Shown: positions 18,760-30,388 of the stretch, one piece after another | Numbering within the stretch: the stretch's first letter is position 1 | How the letters are laid out: each line of letters starts with the position of its first letter | NCBI RefSeq assembly: GCF_029784165.1 | Contig: NC_073694.1 | Location: forward strand, 30,733,506-30,797,505 | Origin: Wyeomyia smithii | Taxonomy: Eukaryota; Arthropoda; Insecta; Diptera; Culicidae | Length of the DNA: 64,000 nucleotides | Direction: 5' to 3' | Position numbers and translations under genes: made by a program | Notes under the pieces: model-generated | The model's database searches: none | The model's input: only the letters and a program-made list of their open reading frames with translations | What the model was told of the DNA's origin: nothing

Positions 18760-18765
18760 TTTATT
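18760..18765 (-). terminator. TMEM129 poly(A) signal
   Basis: TTTATT on the + strand is AATAAA on the minus strand, 145 bases past the TMEM129 stop and about 30 bp from the POLR3F signal. Confidence 0.55.
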
Positions 18766-18909
18766 TTTCAAAATACAAAGCATTTCATGATTGATCAACA
18801 TGCTGTTGAATTTTATCAAAACCCAACAATTTAGGTAATTTAAAACAAAACTTTGTTATGGTTTTCTTTTTGACTGTATAGAACACATGCTCACATAGTT
18901 GACTATAAT

Positions 18910-20070
18910 TTACTGTCTTTGCTGTACATAGCACACGTCCAGTACGCAAAATCGGGCACGGCACATAGGGCAAGTACACTTTTGCTGCAACCAAGATTCT
19001 CGTTCCGACTGATCCTGTCTGGAGGCAAACCATTTAGCTACGCACTCGATACACCACATAGGGCGACAATTGCACGACTGACAGCGCTGTGCCTCTGAGA
19101 GGGTTTGCCCCACCTCATCCACGTCCAGGCAGTTTTTGCAAATTTTGATATTTGGTCTGGCTTGCATACACGCAAAGCAATTGTCGGAATTTTCCATTAT
19201 GGAATTGTCCTCCAGCTGGTAGGTTGGATTTTGTGCAACTTGATCTTTGAAAACATCTACAAAACGTTCCAGAACTGATCGGTGAAACTTTACACTAGAT
19301 AAAACCGTTATTTGACTGTTAATTCGGTCTTGTAGCTCTCTAAAGTGTAAAGCATTTATTCGAATGGAGAATTCCTTAATTTCCTTTCGAAGGGGTATCA
19401 CTGCAATATTAACGTACTGTACAGTTTCAAAAGCGTCCTGACTGACATCGTGTGTGTCACTCTTGTAAGCCACCATAGTCGTTTCACCTTGACGCGCTAT
19501 ATTAATCCAGTATGAGCTTGTCTTGATAACCCAGTTTTCTGTCGTGACAACGCGCGATATTGGATTCATTCGAATAACCACCTTGTCATCCCTGCGAAAC
19601 TCATCGTTTATATTGGCAGCCACTGCTCGCCAATCTGAAAAAGGGTCATCCGGTCTAGCAAACTTCACCAATTGCCTCGCAATTGGATGGTTTTGCCACT
19701 GATTTCTCGACCAGTAGTAAATGGCAGCCACTACCAGTCCTGGCAGGAGCACAGCCGGAAGTACAAGAAACGCCCAAACTAGCGGGTGAGAATTTACTAC
19801 GCTGCTTTCGCTCGTGTCGTCATTTTCTGCATCAAACTGCATATAGTAAACTCGGATGTATATGGCCGGAAGCAGCGAATGCACCATGAGATTAAGGCTT
19901 GTTCGGCGAATGTGATGCTGCACGAAAGTGATTGCCTCCGATCCCAGCGTGGACGAGAAAACATGGTCAACGGTTAGGCCAGCTGATACAAACTCGGTCG
20001 ACGGATAGACGATGCAGAAGCACAACAATGCGTAAAATATTGCGAACACTATCGCACTTTCCTGAGACAT
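18910..20070 (-). CDS. Tmem129: TMEM129, membrane RING-type E3 ubiquitin ligase of the ER
   Basis: Single exon, 386 residues. TMEM129 is an ER membrane ubiquitin ligase of the protein dislocation pathway. Three hydrophobic segments are seen at about residues 5-29, 58-78 and 95-119, followed by a long cytosolic part. The C-terminal RING variant (about 298-380) has its cysteines in view: CFACMQARPNIKICKNC, CQSCNCRPMWCIEC and CTCPMCRARFCVLDVC. It has mostly Cys ligands rather than the usual Cys/His set, as known for this family. The start is the first Met before the first membrane segment. The 3' end faces POLR3F. Confidence 0.95.
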   Translation of the reverse strand: MSQESAIVFAIFYALLCFCIVYPSTEFVSAGLTVDHVFSSTLGSEAITFVQHHIRRTSLNLMVHSLLPAIYIRVYYMQFDAENDDTSESSVVNSHPLVWAFLVLPAVLLPGLVVAAIYYWSRNQWQNHPIARQLVKFARPDDPFSDWRAVAANINDEFRRDDKVVIRMNPISRVVTTENWVIKTSSYWINIARQGETTMVAYKSDTHDVSQDAFETVQYVNIAVIPLRKEIKEFSIRINALHFRELQDRINSQITVLSSVKFHRSVLERFVDVFKDQVAQNPTYQLEDNSIMENSDNCFACMQARPNIKICKNCLDVDEVGQTLSEAQRCQSCNCRPMWCIECVAKWFASRQDQSERESWLQQKCTCPMCRARFCVLDVCYVQQRQ

Positions 20071-20349
20071 AATAAGAAATAGCGCGAAGAAATAGCTAAC
20101 TGGGACGACTTCTTTGTTTGAAAAATACCTAAAAATAGTCTATCAGATTTTTTTATAAACAATAAAATTCGAATTTGAACGATATACGAAGGATTATCGC
20201 CCATAAAAAGACGAATGATTATTTTGACAGATAATGTCTTCTTTTTGTTTCGTTGGTGTTAGTTTATTTCAAAGTAGAGGTATGGTATCCTCTGTAAAAC
20301 AAAGAATACGTTCAAGCTAGATTGTCATCACATAGTCATGCAAGGTTTT

Positions 20350-21171
20350 CCTAAAGGCCTAGAGTTAAAGTTTGGCCGACTGAATTTCCGTCGATCCGGC
20401 AGCCATTCTAGAATTTCAAAGAACTAGCAACATTGCAAAAAAACAAAAGTAATTACATGACTACTCGTATTTTCAGTTTCATAGTTTTTTGTTTCAATTT
20501 GTTTTGCTATAGTAATGGAACAATGAAGTGCTGTTTTCTATTTTGATCAAATCGAACATCAGGATATTTTAAAAACAAGCTTTATTCGGTTCCCCACCGA
20601 TAAAAATCATCGCCGAAAATAGTTTAAATTTGTGAATTACCAGAGGATTTTTTAATAACAGAGACGACACGTCTTTGTAGCCTAAGTTTAGCGTTTTGAA
20701 AATATCAATCCGAATAAAAAAAAAGTTTTGCATTTTCACTTTAATCACGATGATTTATAGTTCGCGTCGGAGAATTGAAAAACACTAAAAGTTATCTGGA
20801 CCTGTGTATAAGTTTGTGGCTCAAGTGGCAAGTGAGACACCTTATCTAGTTGTTAACAGTGAGGAAAAACAAAATTAAAAATTCATCAGAAACAGAAGAC
20901 CAGAGACAATAAAAAGAAGGTCTGTGGCGTTATGATTTTTGTACCCATTAAAAAAATATCGTGAGGATTTTTAGAATTTAATGTTTTTTGTTACAATCGA
21001 GTTCCATCTCTAGAGTTCCCGCATTTTACTATTGCTAAATCACAATACTTCCCGTCTACTAAGCCAACTTTGACATGTCAAACACTCTAATGTTCGATTG
21101 GAACGAGTTTTAACAGTTCGATTGGAACTTTTTAGTGACAGTCGTCCAAACTTTAACTCTAGGGCTTTAGG
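20350..21171. mobile_element. MITE or short DNA transposon with 32-bp inverted ends
   Basis: The left end CCTAAAGGCCTAGAGTTAAA and the right end are inverted matches (two mismatches in 32 bases) through a GTTTGG-CGACTG core. TTTT flanks both sides. About 820 bp of AT-rich DNA with no transposase ORF. Confidence 0.7.
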
Positions 21172-21576
21172 TTTTCCGGGTTTTCCGAAAACTAAATAAT
21201 ATTAAACGATAAATAATAGGTTTAAGAAAAATCACCGAAACTACCTAGGTGGTGACTGGTGATGGTAGAAATGTCCCTTGAAGCGAATCTCTTCAGTTCT
21301 AGTGCTTCGACACACAATAGCACTTTCTAGTTTTATTGTGCTTTGACTCAGTCTTGCAGTGGTATTAATCACACACATAAAGAAAACTTTAGTAATTTTT
21401 ATTACCATAATCCATCGGTAAAGTGTAAGAATACCGGTATTCCTACAAAAAACCATCAAATCAACGATTGTTCTGTAAAAATCTGTCAATTTTTCCATAA
21501 ACATTTGCTTAACGTATTCAGCGAATTCTTTCGGTAAATTTAACACACTGATTGACATTACCAAAAAGCTGTGAAA
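21172..21576. other. AT-rich spacer
   Basis: Short open frames on both strands at 21241-21564 overlap and have no coding character. Nothing else recognised. Confidence 0.4.
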
Positions 21577-21897
21577 ATTGGGTTGTTTAGCTACTCACGG
21601 ATTTCTGATTTTTATATATCAGCTAAAAGAGTGTAATTTTCTGAGCAAAACGTGGGTTTTTTTAAATTTTTATATCGTTGTCCTTCGATTTTTAAATAGA
21701 AAATAAAAAGCGCTCCAAATCGCTACAGTGACAGTTGGTATATAGGCGAACTGTCTTTGTAGCAATTTCGAGCAGTTTTAATTCGTGATTTGAAAATTTA
21801 ATGACAATGATAGAAAATTTTTGAAAATCACGTTTTGTTTAGAAAATGCAGCTCTTTCAGATGCTATAAAAAACTGATATAGCTAAACAACCCAATT
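21577..21897. mobile_element. Palindromic MITE, TTGGGTTGTTTAGC family, copy 3
   Basis: Ends AATTGGGTTGTTTAGCTA and TAGCTAAACAACCCAATT, with the internal GACAGTT/AACTGTC-type arms. The orientation is reversed relative to copy 1, judging by the ATTTCTGATTTTTATATATC arm. Confidence 0.85.
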
Positions 21898-22935
21898 ATG
21901 GAATTGTCGGTCGGTGGTTTCATAAGCTGTTCGGCAATTTTCGGAAATACCGAAGATTTCACGGAACGTTCAGATGTTAAGATTTCGATGAAATTTTAAC
22001 GATTGCTGTGTTTTCAAGGCGTGTGAGCAAGCATTTGATATGGAAATTATAAGTCAGTAAGCACTACGTAATTTTTCTAAGATCTTCACGATTTTTCTCT
22101 GATTTTTAAGATATTTTTTTTTAATTTTCGCAAACTGGCAAGTAACAAACATTTCTGCACAATGACAGCTGGCTGGTCTGTGGGAAATAAAACCCTGGGG
22201 TGATATTGCGAATCTCGTTTCGAGTAACTAGAACAAAAATAAATGATCGCTGATGGGCGTTGTGTTTCGTTTTTTCGACTTTGTGGGTTAGATGAGCCAA
22301 AGAACAAATGACAAGGAGTAAAACTGGCAGTGTGTAACGTGCTCGAAAATAACGAAAATCGTTCGAATCGAGTTGCACAATGTCACCCCTGGTTTACGTG
22401 GCATTGAAAAGATGCCAGATATGAAGACATGACTTTATTTCGAAGATATTAGAGTTAGTATAAAGACGTGTAAACCTAATAGTCCGTTGATTAGCCGCTT
22501 CCAAATAAATGTGTTCACTAGGATTTTTACCAACTGTCAAAATTTCTCCGTTCCAGTCGTTTTAAGGTAAACCAACCAAAAAGTGGGTACCAGAATCGCA
22601 GGTGCCAGAATCAATGAGTGGTAGATGCAAAAGCAGTTTGACAGCCACACCAATCCCCTGGTTATTACAGATTTCTAATGTGTGACAACATGGAAAAATG
22701 ACCTGGCATCCCTGTTTCACGATTTCTCGATGGTAGGGGTGCCCTAAATTAATGACGGTTTATAAATGTTGAAATCGAGTTTTTCAAGAGTGCTGCGACC
22801 ACCGTCAAATCTTTCTTTTACTTTTTTTGTGACGTCACCGTGCAATGATCTATAGTGTGCATAACTTACTAAACCATCAAATTTCTTTTGATTATGTTTA
22901 TTGAATCAACAAACATATAGCGAATTTCTATGTTT
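21898..22935. other. Spacer without recognisable genes
   Basis: Open frames at 22086-22378 are short, overlapping and on the minus strand only. No RNA gene or clear repeat seen. Confidence 0.4.
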
Positions 22936-23270
22936 CCAGGGGGGATTAACCGCTGTCAAATTTCATATATGTGTGCGTTATCGCAGATCATCTCTGGTCC
23001 ATGAAGTTTGTTGGTCCATGACGTTTGATAAATTACCAATGTGACGATAAAACATCACCAATTTACGTTAAAAACTTGTTGCTGTCCCAAAATTTCACTA
23101 CGGAACGCATTATTAATAAAAGTTTACCGCGATTTCTCGAGTTCCGTTAAAAGAGAACGTTCCATTTTACTTCGATCAAACGAAAAAAAAACCAAAACAT
23201 ACAGACGCCTTGTTGCCAAATGTGTTGGTAACGGTTTCACGATATTTGACAGATAGATTCCCCCTGTATA
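22936..23270. mobile_element. Possible MITE with CAGGGGG ends
   Basis: CAGGGGGGATTAACCGCTGT at 22938 and the inverted CAGGGGGAATCTATCTGTC at the right share terminal bases and a TGTCAAAT motif, with an indel between. About 330 bp, noncoding. Weak. Confidence 0.35.
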
Positions 23271-23929
23271 TTTCACTTGGTCAATGCCAACCCATGATGT
23301 ATTTGCTGTTGCATAGTGATGCTTCGTCTCCAACCTCCCTTATACCAGGCCTTACACCATGTTCTACTCTTCTTATGCCAACCTAAGCAGGAATAGAGAA
23401 ACGATATTGCGATTTACAATGCAAGAAAGAGATGCCAGAAAGCCCCAGGTTGAGCCTGGGAATGAAAAAAAAGCCTTTACTAATTATTTACCCGACTGCG
23501 TGATTGAGCTGTCAGAATTCGCGTTGACGGTGTTGCTGATATTTGTTTGGTTTTTGCGTGCGTAAAAGAAGGAAGGAAATATTTTTGCTTTTGTCATCAC
23601 GCACGTTTTGACAATTAAATATGAGAGTTCACATAAGTGCGAGCAGCCTTCAAAATCTTTTTCAACGCGAATAAACCGAGTTGTCGTTGTTCATGTGCGT
23701 CGCAATAATCAAATTGACTGACAAAGCTGGCAACCAGGGAAAAAGCAAAAGAGGTAAACGTCTTTACGCCATCAATTTAACACTGGGGTTCTTTCTTGCT
23801 CACATTTCATATGAAAGTAAGAAAGGGACAATACGATCATCATTTTTCGGATGATGACGTTGGAGGTGTCATCATCTCTTCTCTCTTTCCTATTTCATAC
23901 TAGTGTGGGTAACGAAGTCCAGCAGCAAG
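23271..23929. other. Spacer upstream of a candidate leader exon
   Basis: No supported gene. The frame at 23359-23565 has no splice or homology support. Confidence 0.35.
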
Positions 23930-24541
23930 CAAGCAGCCAGCCAGCTAGTCATCATCAGCCGTCCGAGAGCCCATTTATCGCTGCCTCGTTGATTTGTTCG
24001 CGAGTAATTTTATCATTTTTCCCCGAAAAGTGACCCCGAAAGTGTCCAGTAATTGCGCGTAATTAGTGTCTAGGCGGACGGATTCCGGTTTATTTTCTGA
24101 TTTTTATTTTCCGTTTCGCATTCCGCCGTGCCGCATTTTCCGTTAGTTAGATTTGGTGAATTTGATCATCCTTAAGTTTCCACTCGAAACGCCGCGATTT
24201 CCTGTGACCCCTCACTTTGGTACGACAAAAGTTCTAGAATAGCTTGTTCTCATCGGTGAACAGCGCTTTATTCCACAAGAAAACGTTTTTCGGTACACGA
24301 AAGTGCAACGTGAAAATCTTTATTGTTTCACTTTTGCGAAAGTGATTTCTCGACAGAGAAGTGCGTGCGTGTGTGCCCCTGCCGAGTGCCAGCTAGTAGA
24401 AGCAAGCAGTGTAAGTGGAAGAAAAACTGGAAACCACCGCAACAAGCGAACACCGAAGAATTGAGCGGTGTGAAGAAATTTCGAGCCACACCATCATACA
24501 TTTCGCCATACGTGTGCGAACCAGAAGAGCAGCGATAAAAG
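23930..24541 (+). promoter_or_regulatory. Candidate noncoding first exon (leader 1) and its promoter
   Basis: The base composition shifts to a leader-like mix (many GTGCG, CGAAAG and AGTG words), with no long credible ORF. The stretch ends in a strong donor (AAAAG, then gtaagtggg at 24542). This is the usual look of an insect 5' untranslated exon spliced over a long intron. The next plausible acceptor with a start codon on this strand is at 55344. The transcription start is not resolved. Confidence 0.4.
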
Positions 24542-24673
24542 GTAAGTGGGTGGTGGTTTTTGGAGATTCGGTCGGCTTGAAATGGTTTAGCAAACAAATG
24601 TGTTTTGAAATTTCGGAACTAAAATTCCGGGGTTCGGATTTATTTTTTTCTCCATTCAACGAGGATACGTCAT

Positions 24674-25628
24674 AGGCTACTGACATACTGAGGCGTCAAA
24701 TGAAGCGAAGCAAGAAGCGTCGCAAAAACGTCCGAGCTACTTCTTCAAACGTCTATATGAAACGCTTAAACCGGTCATACTGGAGCGGCAAAGACGCGTC
24801 GATAGAGGCGGCGAAACAGAACGAGTAGTGTTTTGACGCGCGTATATGTACGCGGTAATACCATATTCAGACTAAATCTTTTATCGCCAGGTGCTTTATA
24901 TTTGCTTTGTTTTGGTTTGGTAATTTAAAAAAGCAAATAAAATACATTTTCGTTTAGAAAATGTTAAAATGTTTAGAAGAGGGTTGTGCAGTAAATCCAT
25001 GTTCAGACTAAACCTGATATCGCCAGGTACTTAATATTTGCTTTATTTTGGTCTTAAATCTTAAAAAAGAAAAAAAGTAGGATAGAAAATACTATCGGGA
25101 AAAATTTTCAGGTCGTCGGGAAAATAGCACTGATGTTATTGATTGATATTGTTGAGTTTTGATTCGAATGGCCAGAAATTTAGCATGCTGAACTTCTTTG
25201 GTCGCGAAAATGCAAGCCGCTGAGTAACTAGCTGTGCTCACATGGGTTATTGAAATCCTAACAGATATTATAAACTAGTTGAACGTTGCTCGGGGTCAAC
25301 GGGTTTAAAATTCAGAATAATTTCTTATATTTTTTACTACGTCTGTAGCGCAACTCACTTCAGTAATATTATTTTATTTCATGAAAAAATCTCTATGTTT
25401 ACTAAAACGTAATTTCCCGTGCTTGAAGAAGCAAAAAAATCTTCATTGGACGAATTCATATTTCCTTCAAACAAAACCGCTACTGGAATCTAGGAATATG
25501 ACAACACAACGCATTTGCGACGCTCGCTCCAGTATGTCATAGGAAGCTTCACCCAACGCTTCTGTTTATTCCGCTTCTCAAACGCTCAACGCTTCGCTTC
25601 ATTTGACGCCTCAGTATGACAGTAGCCA
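24674..25628. mobile_element. PIF/Harbinger-like nonautonomous element
   Basis: The ends GGCTACTGACATACTGAGGC and the inverted right copy match over about 40 bases with one or two mismatches. ATA flanks both sides (24671-24673, 25629-25631), a 3-bp target duplication as in PIF/Harbinger. Inside, a block of about 53 bp (TTCAGACTAAA...TCGCCAGGT) is repeated at 24861 and 24999. No transposase. Confidence 0.65.
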
Positions 25629-25631
25629 TAC

Positions 25632-26180
25632 AATGGGCCCTTGATGGTGGTAGTAGTAGTAGGATTTGTATCGATACTGGTTTCCTTCGTACACATGCAA
25701 AGAACATTGATGACGGTAATGATTACTGTCTCGGCCGATGATGACTCCCCAAAGATAGCTGATTTTTATAGGTGGCGTCCAGAGAGTGATTGTGTTGAGT
25801 TGGTGTTTGAATATTGTACGATTGTGAGACTTACGGTTTTGTGATTGTGTATGTGGAGCGTACAACCTGATTATATTGTGATAGTTTGCTGTTTGATTAA
25901 CTGCAATAAAAAATGGGAAGATAAATTGGAACTTTACTATTTTTCTATCATCAAAATAAAGATCCTTGAATTTGAGATCTTCTTTCGTAGGAGTTCAAAT
26001 ATATTGCTCTCGTAAAAATAATCGGCTGATGTATTCGGAAGGTGCCAAATGTAAGAAATCCTCCGATTGATTATTTTTATAACATTTATTGTTACTTTAT
26101 CAACACTCTAACAACCTTTCTTATCGCATGTTTTATTTAGGTAGGGTAGGTACCATCATACCACGGTGCGATTTCACGCT
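25632..26180. other. Spacer
   Basis: The two opposite open frames at 25611-25865 are mutual shadows. Nothing else recognised. Confidence 0.35.
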
Positions 26181-26445
26181 AATTGGGTTGTATAGCTATT
26201 TCAGTTTTTATATCCTTTGCATTTTCTAAGCAAAACGTGATTTTCAAAAATTTTCTCTCGTCCTTCAATTTTTAAATTACGAATTAAAACTGCTCGAAAT
26301 CGCTACAATGACAGTTCGCCTATGTAACAACTGTCATTCAAGTTATTTACAGCGATTTTTATTCTTCTTTTGAAAATCGAAGGACAAGGATAAGAAAATT
26401 AAAAAAAAAATCACGTTTTGCTCAGAAAATTACACTCTTTTAAAA
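26181..26445. mobile_element. Truncated MITE, TTGGGTTGTTTAGC family, copy 4
   Basis: The left end AATTGGGTTGTATAGCTAT and the central arms are present, but the right terminal repeat is missing after ATTACACTCTTTT. Confidence 0.75.
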
Positions 26446-26571
26446 AAATTAACTCTAGTAAATTAATGGTATTTGTCTCAATTTTTGATAGAAACTGGAT
26501 TTTTTATATAGTCCTTATATCACTGAAAGTCGTTCATACTTTCTGAAATTAGTACTTTTACAGGGAACGCC

Positions 26572-26876
26572 AATTGGGTTGTTTAGCTATTCACGGATTT
26601 CTGATTTTTATATATCAGCTAAAAGTGTAATTTTCTGAGCGAAACGTGATTTTTTTTTAAATTTCTTATTTTTGTCCTTCGATTTTTAAATAAAGAATAA
26701 AAGTCGCTCTAAATCGCTACAATGATACATGGGCGAACTAGATTTTGAGCAGTTTTAATTCGTGATTTAAAAATTGGAGAACAAGGATGGAATTTTTTTT
26801 TGAAAATCACGTTTTGTTTAGAAAATGCAGCTCTTTCAGATGGTATAATAAACTGATATAGCTAAACAACCCAATT
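26572..26876. mobile_element. Palindromic MITE, TTGGGTTGTTTAGC family, copy 5
   Basis: Ends AATTGGGTTGTTTAGCTA and TAGCTAAACAACCCAATT. The internal arm is shorter than in other copies. Closest to copy 3 in layout. Confidence 0.82.
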
Positions 26877-27399
26877 GTCAATTCGTCATATCGTTTAGTG
26901 TAAGTAAGTGTCGACTGTGTTCGAGAAGTAATCATTAGTAATTTCGTTAACTTAGATGTACTAAAGTTGCTTTTTATGCAGGGTTAAGTAGAAGCGCTTA
27001 AATATCCGACCACATCTGCGGTGCATGCATTTTTAGATATTCATTTTACATTTGAACAATAATAAAAAAGGATACTTGTATCTACGAAGGCGTTGCCAAC
27101 TGTATATAGGTACGAGTTTGCGTGAAATCCCTCCATTAACACTTATCGCGATAAAGTAGTTGGAATACTACTCACACTGAAATAGTTGTCACAAACTCTG
27201 TGACACAACAGCGGGAAAAAGTCAAATAATGCGGTTCATAAATTGTTAATAACTGTATGGTACATAGAAAGACGCTTTCTTATCACTCAACGTTTTTCCT
27301 AGAATTGCGATGATGATTGTAGTACCACCTCGCAGCTCAAATTCCGTGCGATAACGATTATTTTGGGTTTAAATTGATACCTAGCATAGCATTGAACGC
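26877..27399. other. Spacer before a LINE
   Basis: No gene recognised. The 5' truncation point of the following LINE lies near 27400. Confidence 0.35.
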
Positions 27400-27404
27400 A
27401 CTTT

Positions 27405-28033
27405 TGATGCCCATGATTGATCGAAATCAATGCAAAGAGCCTTTCAAATCTGCAAGTGTAGATGGAATATTTCCAGCATTGCTTCCAAAAGGTGAAGCAA
27501 TAATAATTCCTTCTCTTATTGAGATTTTCAAGGCCAGCTTAAGGTTGAATCATATTCCATCAAAATGGAGGGTAGTAAGATTAATCTTCATACCTAAAAC
27601 TGGGATGCGTAATAAGACGCATCCTAAATCATTCAGACCCATTAGTCTCTCTTGAAGGTGCTTTTGATAACGCGTCCTATTCTTCAATTTCTAGTGCAAT
27701 GAGAAAAAAAGGATTTCACACGAGTATCGTTAACTGGATTAATACCATGCTTGCAAAAGGAGAAATCACTTCTGAGTTGGGAGGTTCGTCTATCACGGTA
27801 ATGGCAACGAAAGGATGTCCGCAAGGAGGTGTTCTTTCGCCACTTATATGGTCTTTGATGGTGGAAGATCTTCTCAAAAGCTTAGAAGCAAAAGGTTTCG
27901 AAGTTGTTTCGGAAAGAATGCAGGAGGCTCTGAGGTATACCCAGTTTTGGTGTATAAAGAAGGGTCTCAGCATTAATCCGACAAAAGCTGTAATCGTACC
28001 TTTCTCTAAAAAGAGGAAATTCAACCTAAAAAC
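27405..28033 (+). pseudogene. Reverse transcriptase remnant of LOA-like LINE 1
   Basis: Fragments read KPKSFRPISLS-like text, then EGAFDNASYSS and TKGCPQGGVLSPLIWSLMV. Two internal deletions are visible: one after RPISLS, and one after KGFEVVS that removes the YADD/FADD catalytic box. The enzyme cannot be active. Confidence 0.8.
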
Positions 28034-28767
28034 TAGAGATGCACCGAATAGCACTATTCGGCCTTCGGCCGAATACCGAATAACCTTTTTTCCATTATTC
28101 GGTGAGACGAATATTCGGCCGTATATTCGGCTGAAAACAACGTTGATCGTATGATAACAAAATAACCAAATGGTCATTGTTTAAAGTTTAAGTTGTTTCT
28201 TTCGCTTTCCAATTGTTCATATACGAAAACGATTGAAAATCGTCCGAACTATTGCACAAGAAATAATTAATTTTGCGCCTATGGAATAAGGCACGCTCAA
28301 CCGTGGCGCACCTATTTTTGTTCTTATTTGAGTTGTCGTTTAAAAATAATGTTTTTGAGGATTATGGTTAACACAATTTAAAAGCTTGTGTTACAACTAC
28401 ATTTTAAGTGTTTTTGAAAAAAAAATAATATGCGAGAAATGAACGAAACTTTGGCTCAGAAAAAATATACCTCATCCAGACAAGACATGAAATATTGTGT
28501 GGAGATTGCGGTTCGTGTTCCGTTTTAATGAGATATATTCCTTTCTAAGTCCAAGTTACATCTTCAGTTTGTGTTTACCCCCGTCCATGAAACTTTGCAC
28601 TATACTTTTATATTATTTTCTGATAATCATTGGCCACTATTCGGCTTATTCGGCATATTCGGCCGAATAATAAACTTACTATTCGGTGAGCCGAATATCC
28701 GGCAAAATCCTACATTTGCTAATGTTCGGCACGAATATTCGGCAGCCGAATATTCGGTGCATCTCTA
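28034..28767. mobile_element. hAT MITE inserted in LOA-like LINE 1
   Basis: The ends TAGAGATGCACCGAATA are perfect inverted repeats. An exact 8-bp duplication CTAAAAAC lies at 28026-28033 and 28768-28775. The 8-bp duplication and the TAGAGATGCACCG ends are hAT hallmarks. The interior near the ends is rich in ATTCGGCCGAATA words. No transposase ORF. 734 bp. Confidence 0.92.
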
Positions 28768-28775
28768 CTAAAAAC

Positions 28776-29490
28776 TCCCAAGCTTGGAGGAGTAGAAATT
28801 CCATTCAGTGAACAGTATAAATACTTGGGAGTCATCCTTGATGCCAAGCTAAACTGGAATGCACATCTTGACTATGCAATCAACGGGCCTAGAATATGTG
28901 CTCCAAAACCGTTGGGAGAAAGTGGGGCTTGAGACCGAAAATGGTGATGTGGATATTCACATCTATTATACGTCCAAAACTGACCTACGCTGCGATAGTG
29001 TGGTGGCCAAAAACCAAAGAGTCCACCGTTAGAACAAAGTTAGATAAAGTTCAACGACTTGCGTGCATTGCTATAACAGGAGCAATGAAAAGCACCCCAT
29101 CAAAAGCTCTTGATGCAATTCTTCATCTGCTGCTGTTGTACGAATACGTGCAACTAGAAGCAGAAAAGAGTGCCTTGAGGCTCAAAAGAACAAAAACTAT
29201 CTTGTCAGGTGATCTTGTGGGTCACTGTGGGGAGACTGGATGGCATCTCAGGACAATCATGATATTTCCTACAAGGTATGCGAAACGTCGCGTACAGACT
29301 GGAAAGTCGGAGTTATTGATGTCAGTCCCGGTTCAACGATATTTTTCACAGATGGCTCAAAAATAGGTACAAAAACTGGTGCAGGAATCTTCGGCCCTGG
29401 AATTAATGTTTCAGTGGATATGGGACACTGGCCAACAGTGTTTCAAGCAGAGATTTTTAATGTACATCCAAGATTCACTTTACAATGATT
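28776..29490 (+). pseudogene. RT C-terminal part and RNase H start of LOA-like LINE 1
   Basis: Reading resumes with EQYKYLGVILDAKLNWNAHL, shifts frame near 28900, and continues with IIRPKLTYAAIVWWPKTKES and LDKVQRLACIAITGAMKSTP. The RNase H start follows near 29340 (FTDGSKIGTKTGAGIF). Confidence 0.75.
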
Positions 29491-29714
29491 TAACGCTAAC
29501 GTAAGAACTGCCACAATAATCGCGAACACAGACGGAACACGACGAGTGATCAGACAAGACACTTATTGCTCTTACAGATATAAAAGGATAATATAATAAT
29601 TACCTTTCGTCTATCGGTTTCGGGCTACATATTGCCCATCGACAGGACGAGATCCCATGTCCAACTGGTTGGATCACATCCAAGATTGTCTGGGAATGAA
29701 TTCTCACATTGCGA

Positions 29715-30290
29715 CAGCTATGTCAAACTAAGTAAATTTGTATTGGGTTCCAGGACATTGTGGCATTGGTGGGAATGAAAAGGCAGATGAACTTGCAAAA
29801 CAAGGATCTAACTCACAGTTTATCGGCCCAGAACCTTTCTACGGTATATAAAACTGTGCAGTGAAAATGGAGCTTAAACGCTGGGAGGAACAAAAGGTGA
29901 TAACCAATTGGTTGGTTGTCAAAAACCGTTCCCAATCTAAAAGATTTTTAACACCAAACAAAATCCATTCAAAAAAGCTCCTAGAGCTCTTTGTACATAC
30001 GTCGGCCTAGTAACGGGGCACTGTCCAAGTAGATATCATTTAAAGAACATTGGCCGGGTTCAGGATGATATCTGTCGTTTTCGTAATATGAAAAGCGAGA
30101 CATCGAAACATTTGCTGTGCAGTTGTGGTGCATTATTTAAACGCAGATCAAGGTTTCTTGGCAGTGGCTGTTTACAGCCCAAAGAGATTTGGTCTATGAA
30201 TCCTGGGAAGGTGATTGGCTTCATAAACCATATTTCACCTGACTGGGAGCGTGTCGGTACAAGTACCTGATCACTCAACAATAGTGGTTA
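29715..30290 (+). pseudogene. RNase H end and C-terminal Cys region of LOA-like LINE 1
   Basis: YWVPGHCGIGGNEKADELAK is the last conserved block of a LINE RNase H. LVTGHCPSRYHLKNIG and SETSKHLLCSCGALF follow. An in-frame stop lies after EPFYGI. Confidence 0.75.
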
Positions 30291-30388
30291 TTGCATTTTG
30301 CAAAGGGACACGTATAGCAATTGACTGGGATATATTACAGAACTTCACATCAATGGACAACGTAATTCTAATTCTCTAACAAAAAAAA

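Larger units (their letters stand above)
27400..30388 (+). mobile_element. LOA-like LINE 1, degenerate, with RNase H domain
   Basis: The order is reverse transcriptase, then RNase H, then a Cys-rich tail and a terminal A tract at about 30380. An RNase H domain after the RT is typical of the LOA and I groups of non-LTR retrotransposons. The 5' part and endonuclease are missing. A hAT MITE (28034-28767) and unrelated filler (about 29490-29714) interrupt it. A second, minus-strand LINE of the same general type occupies 37435-49733. Confidence 0.8.
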
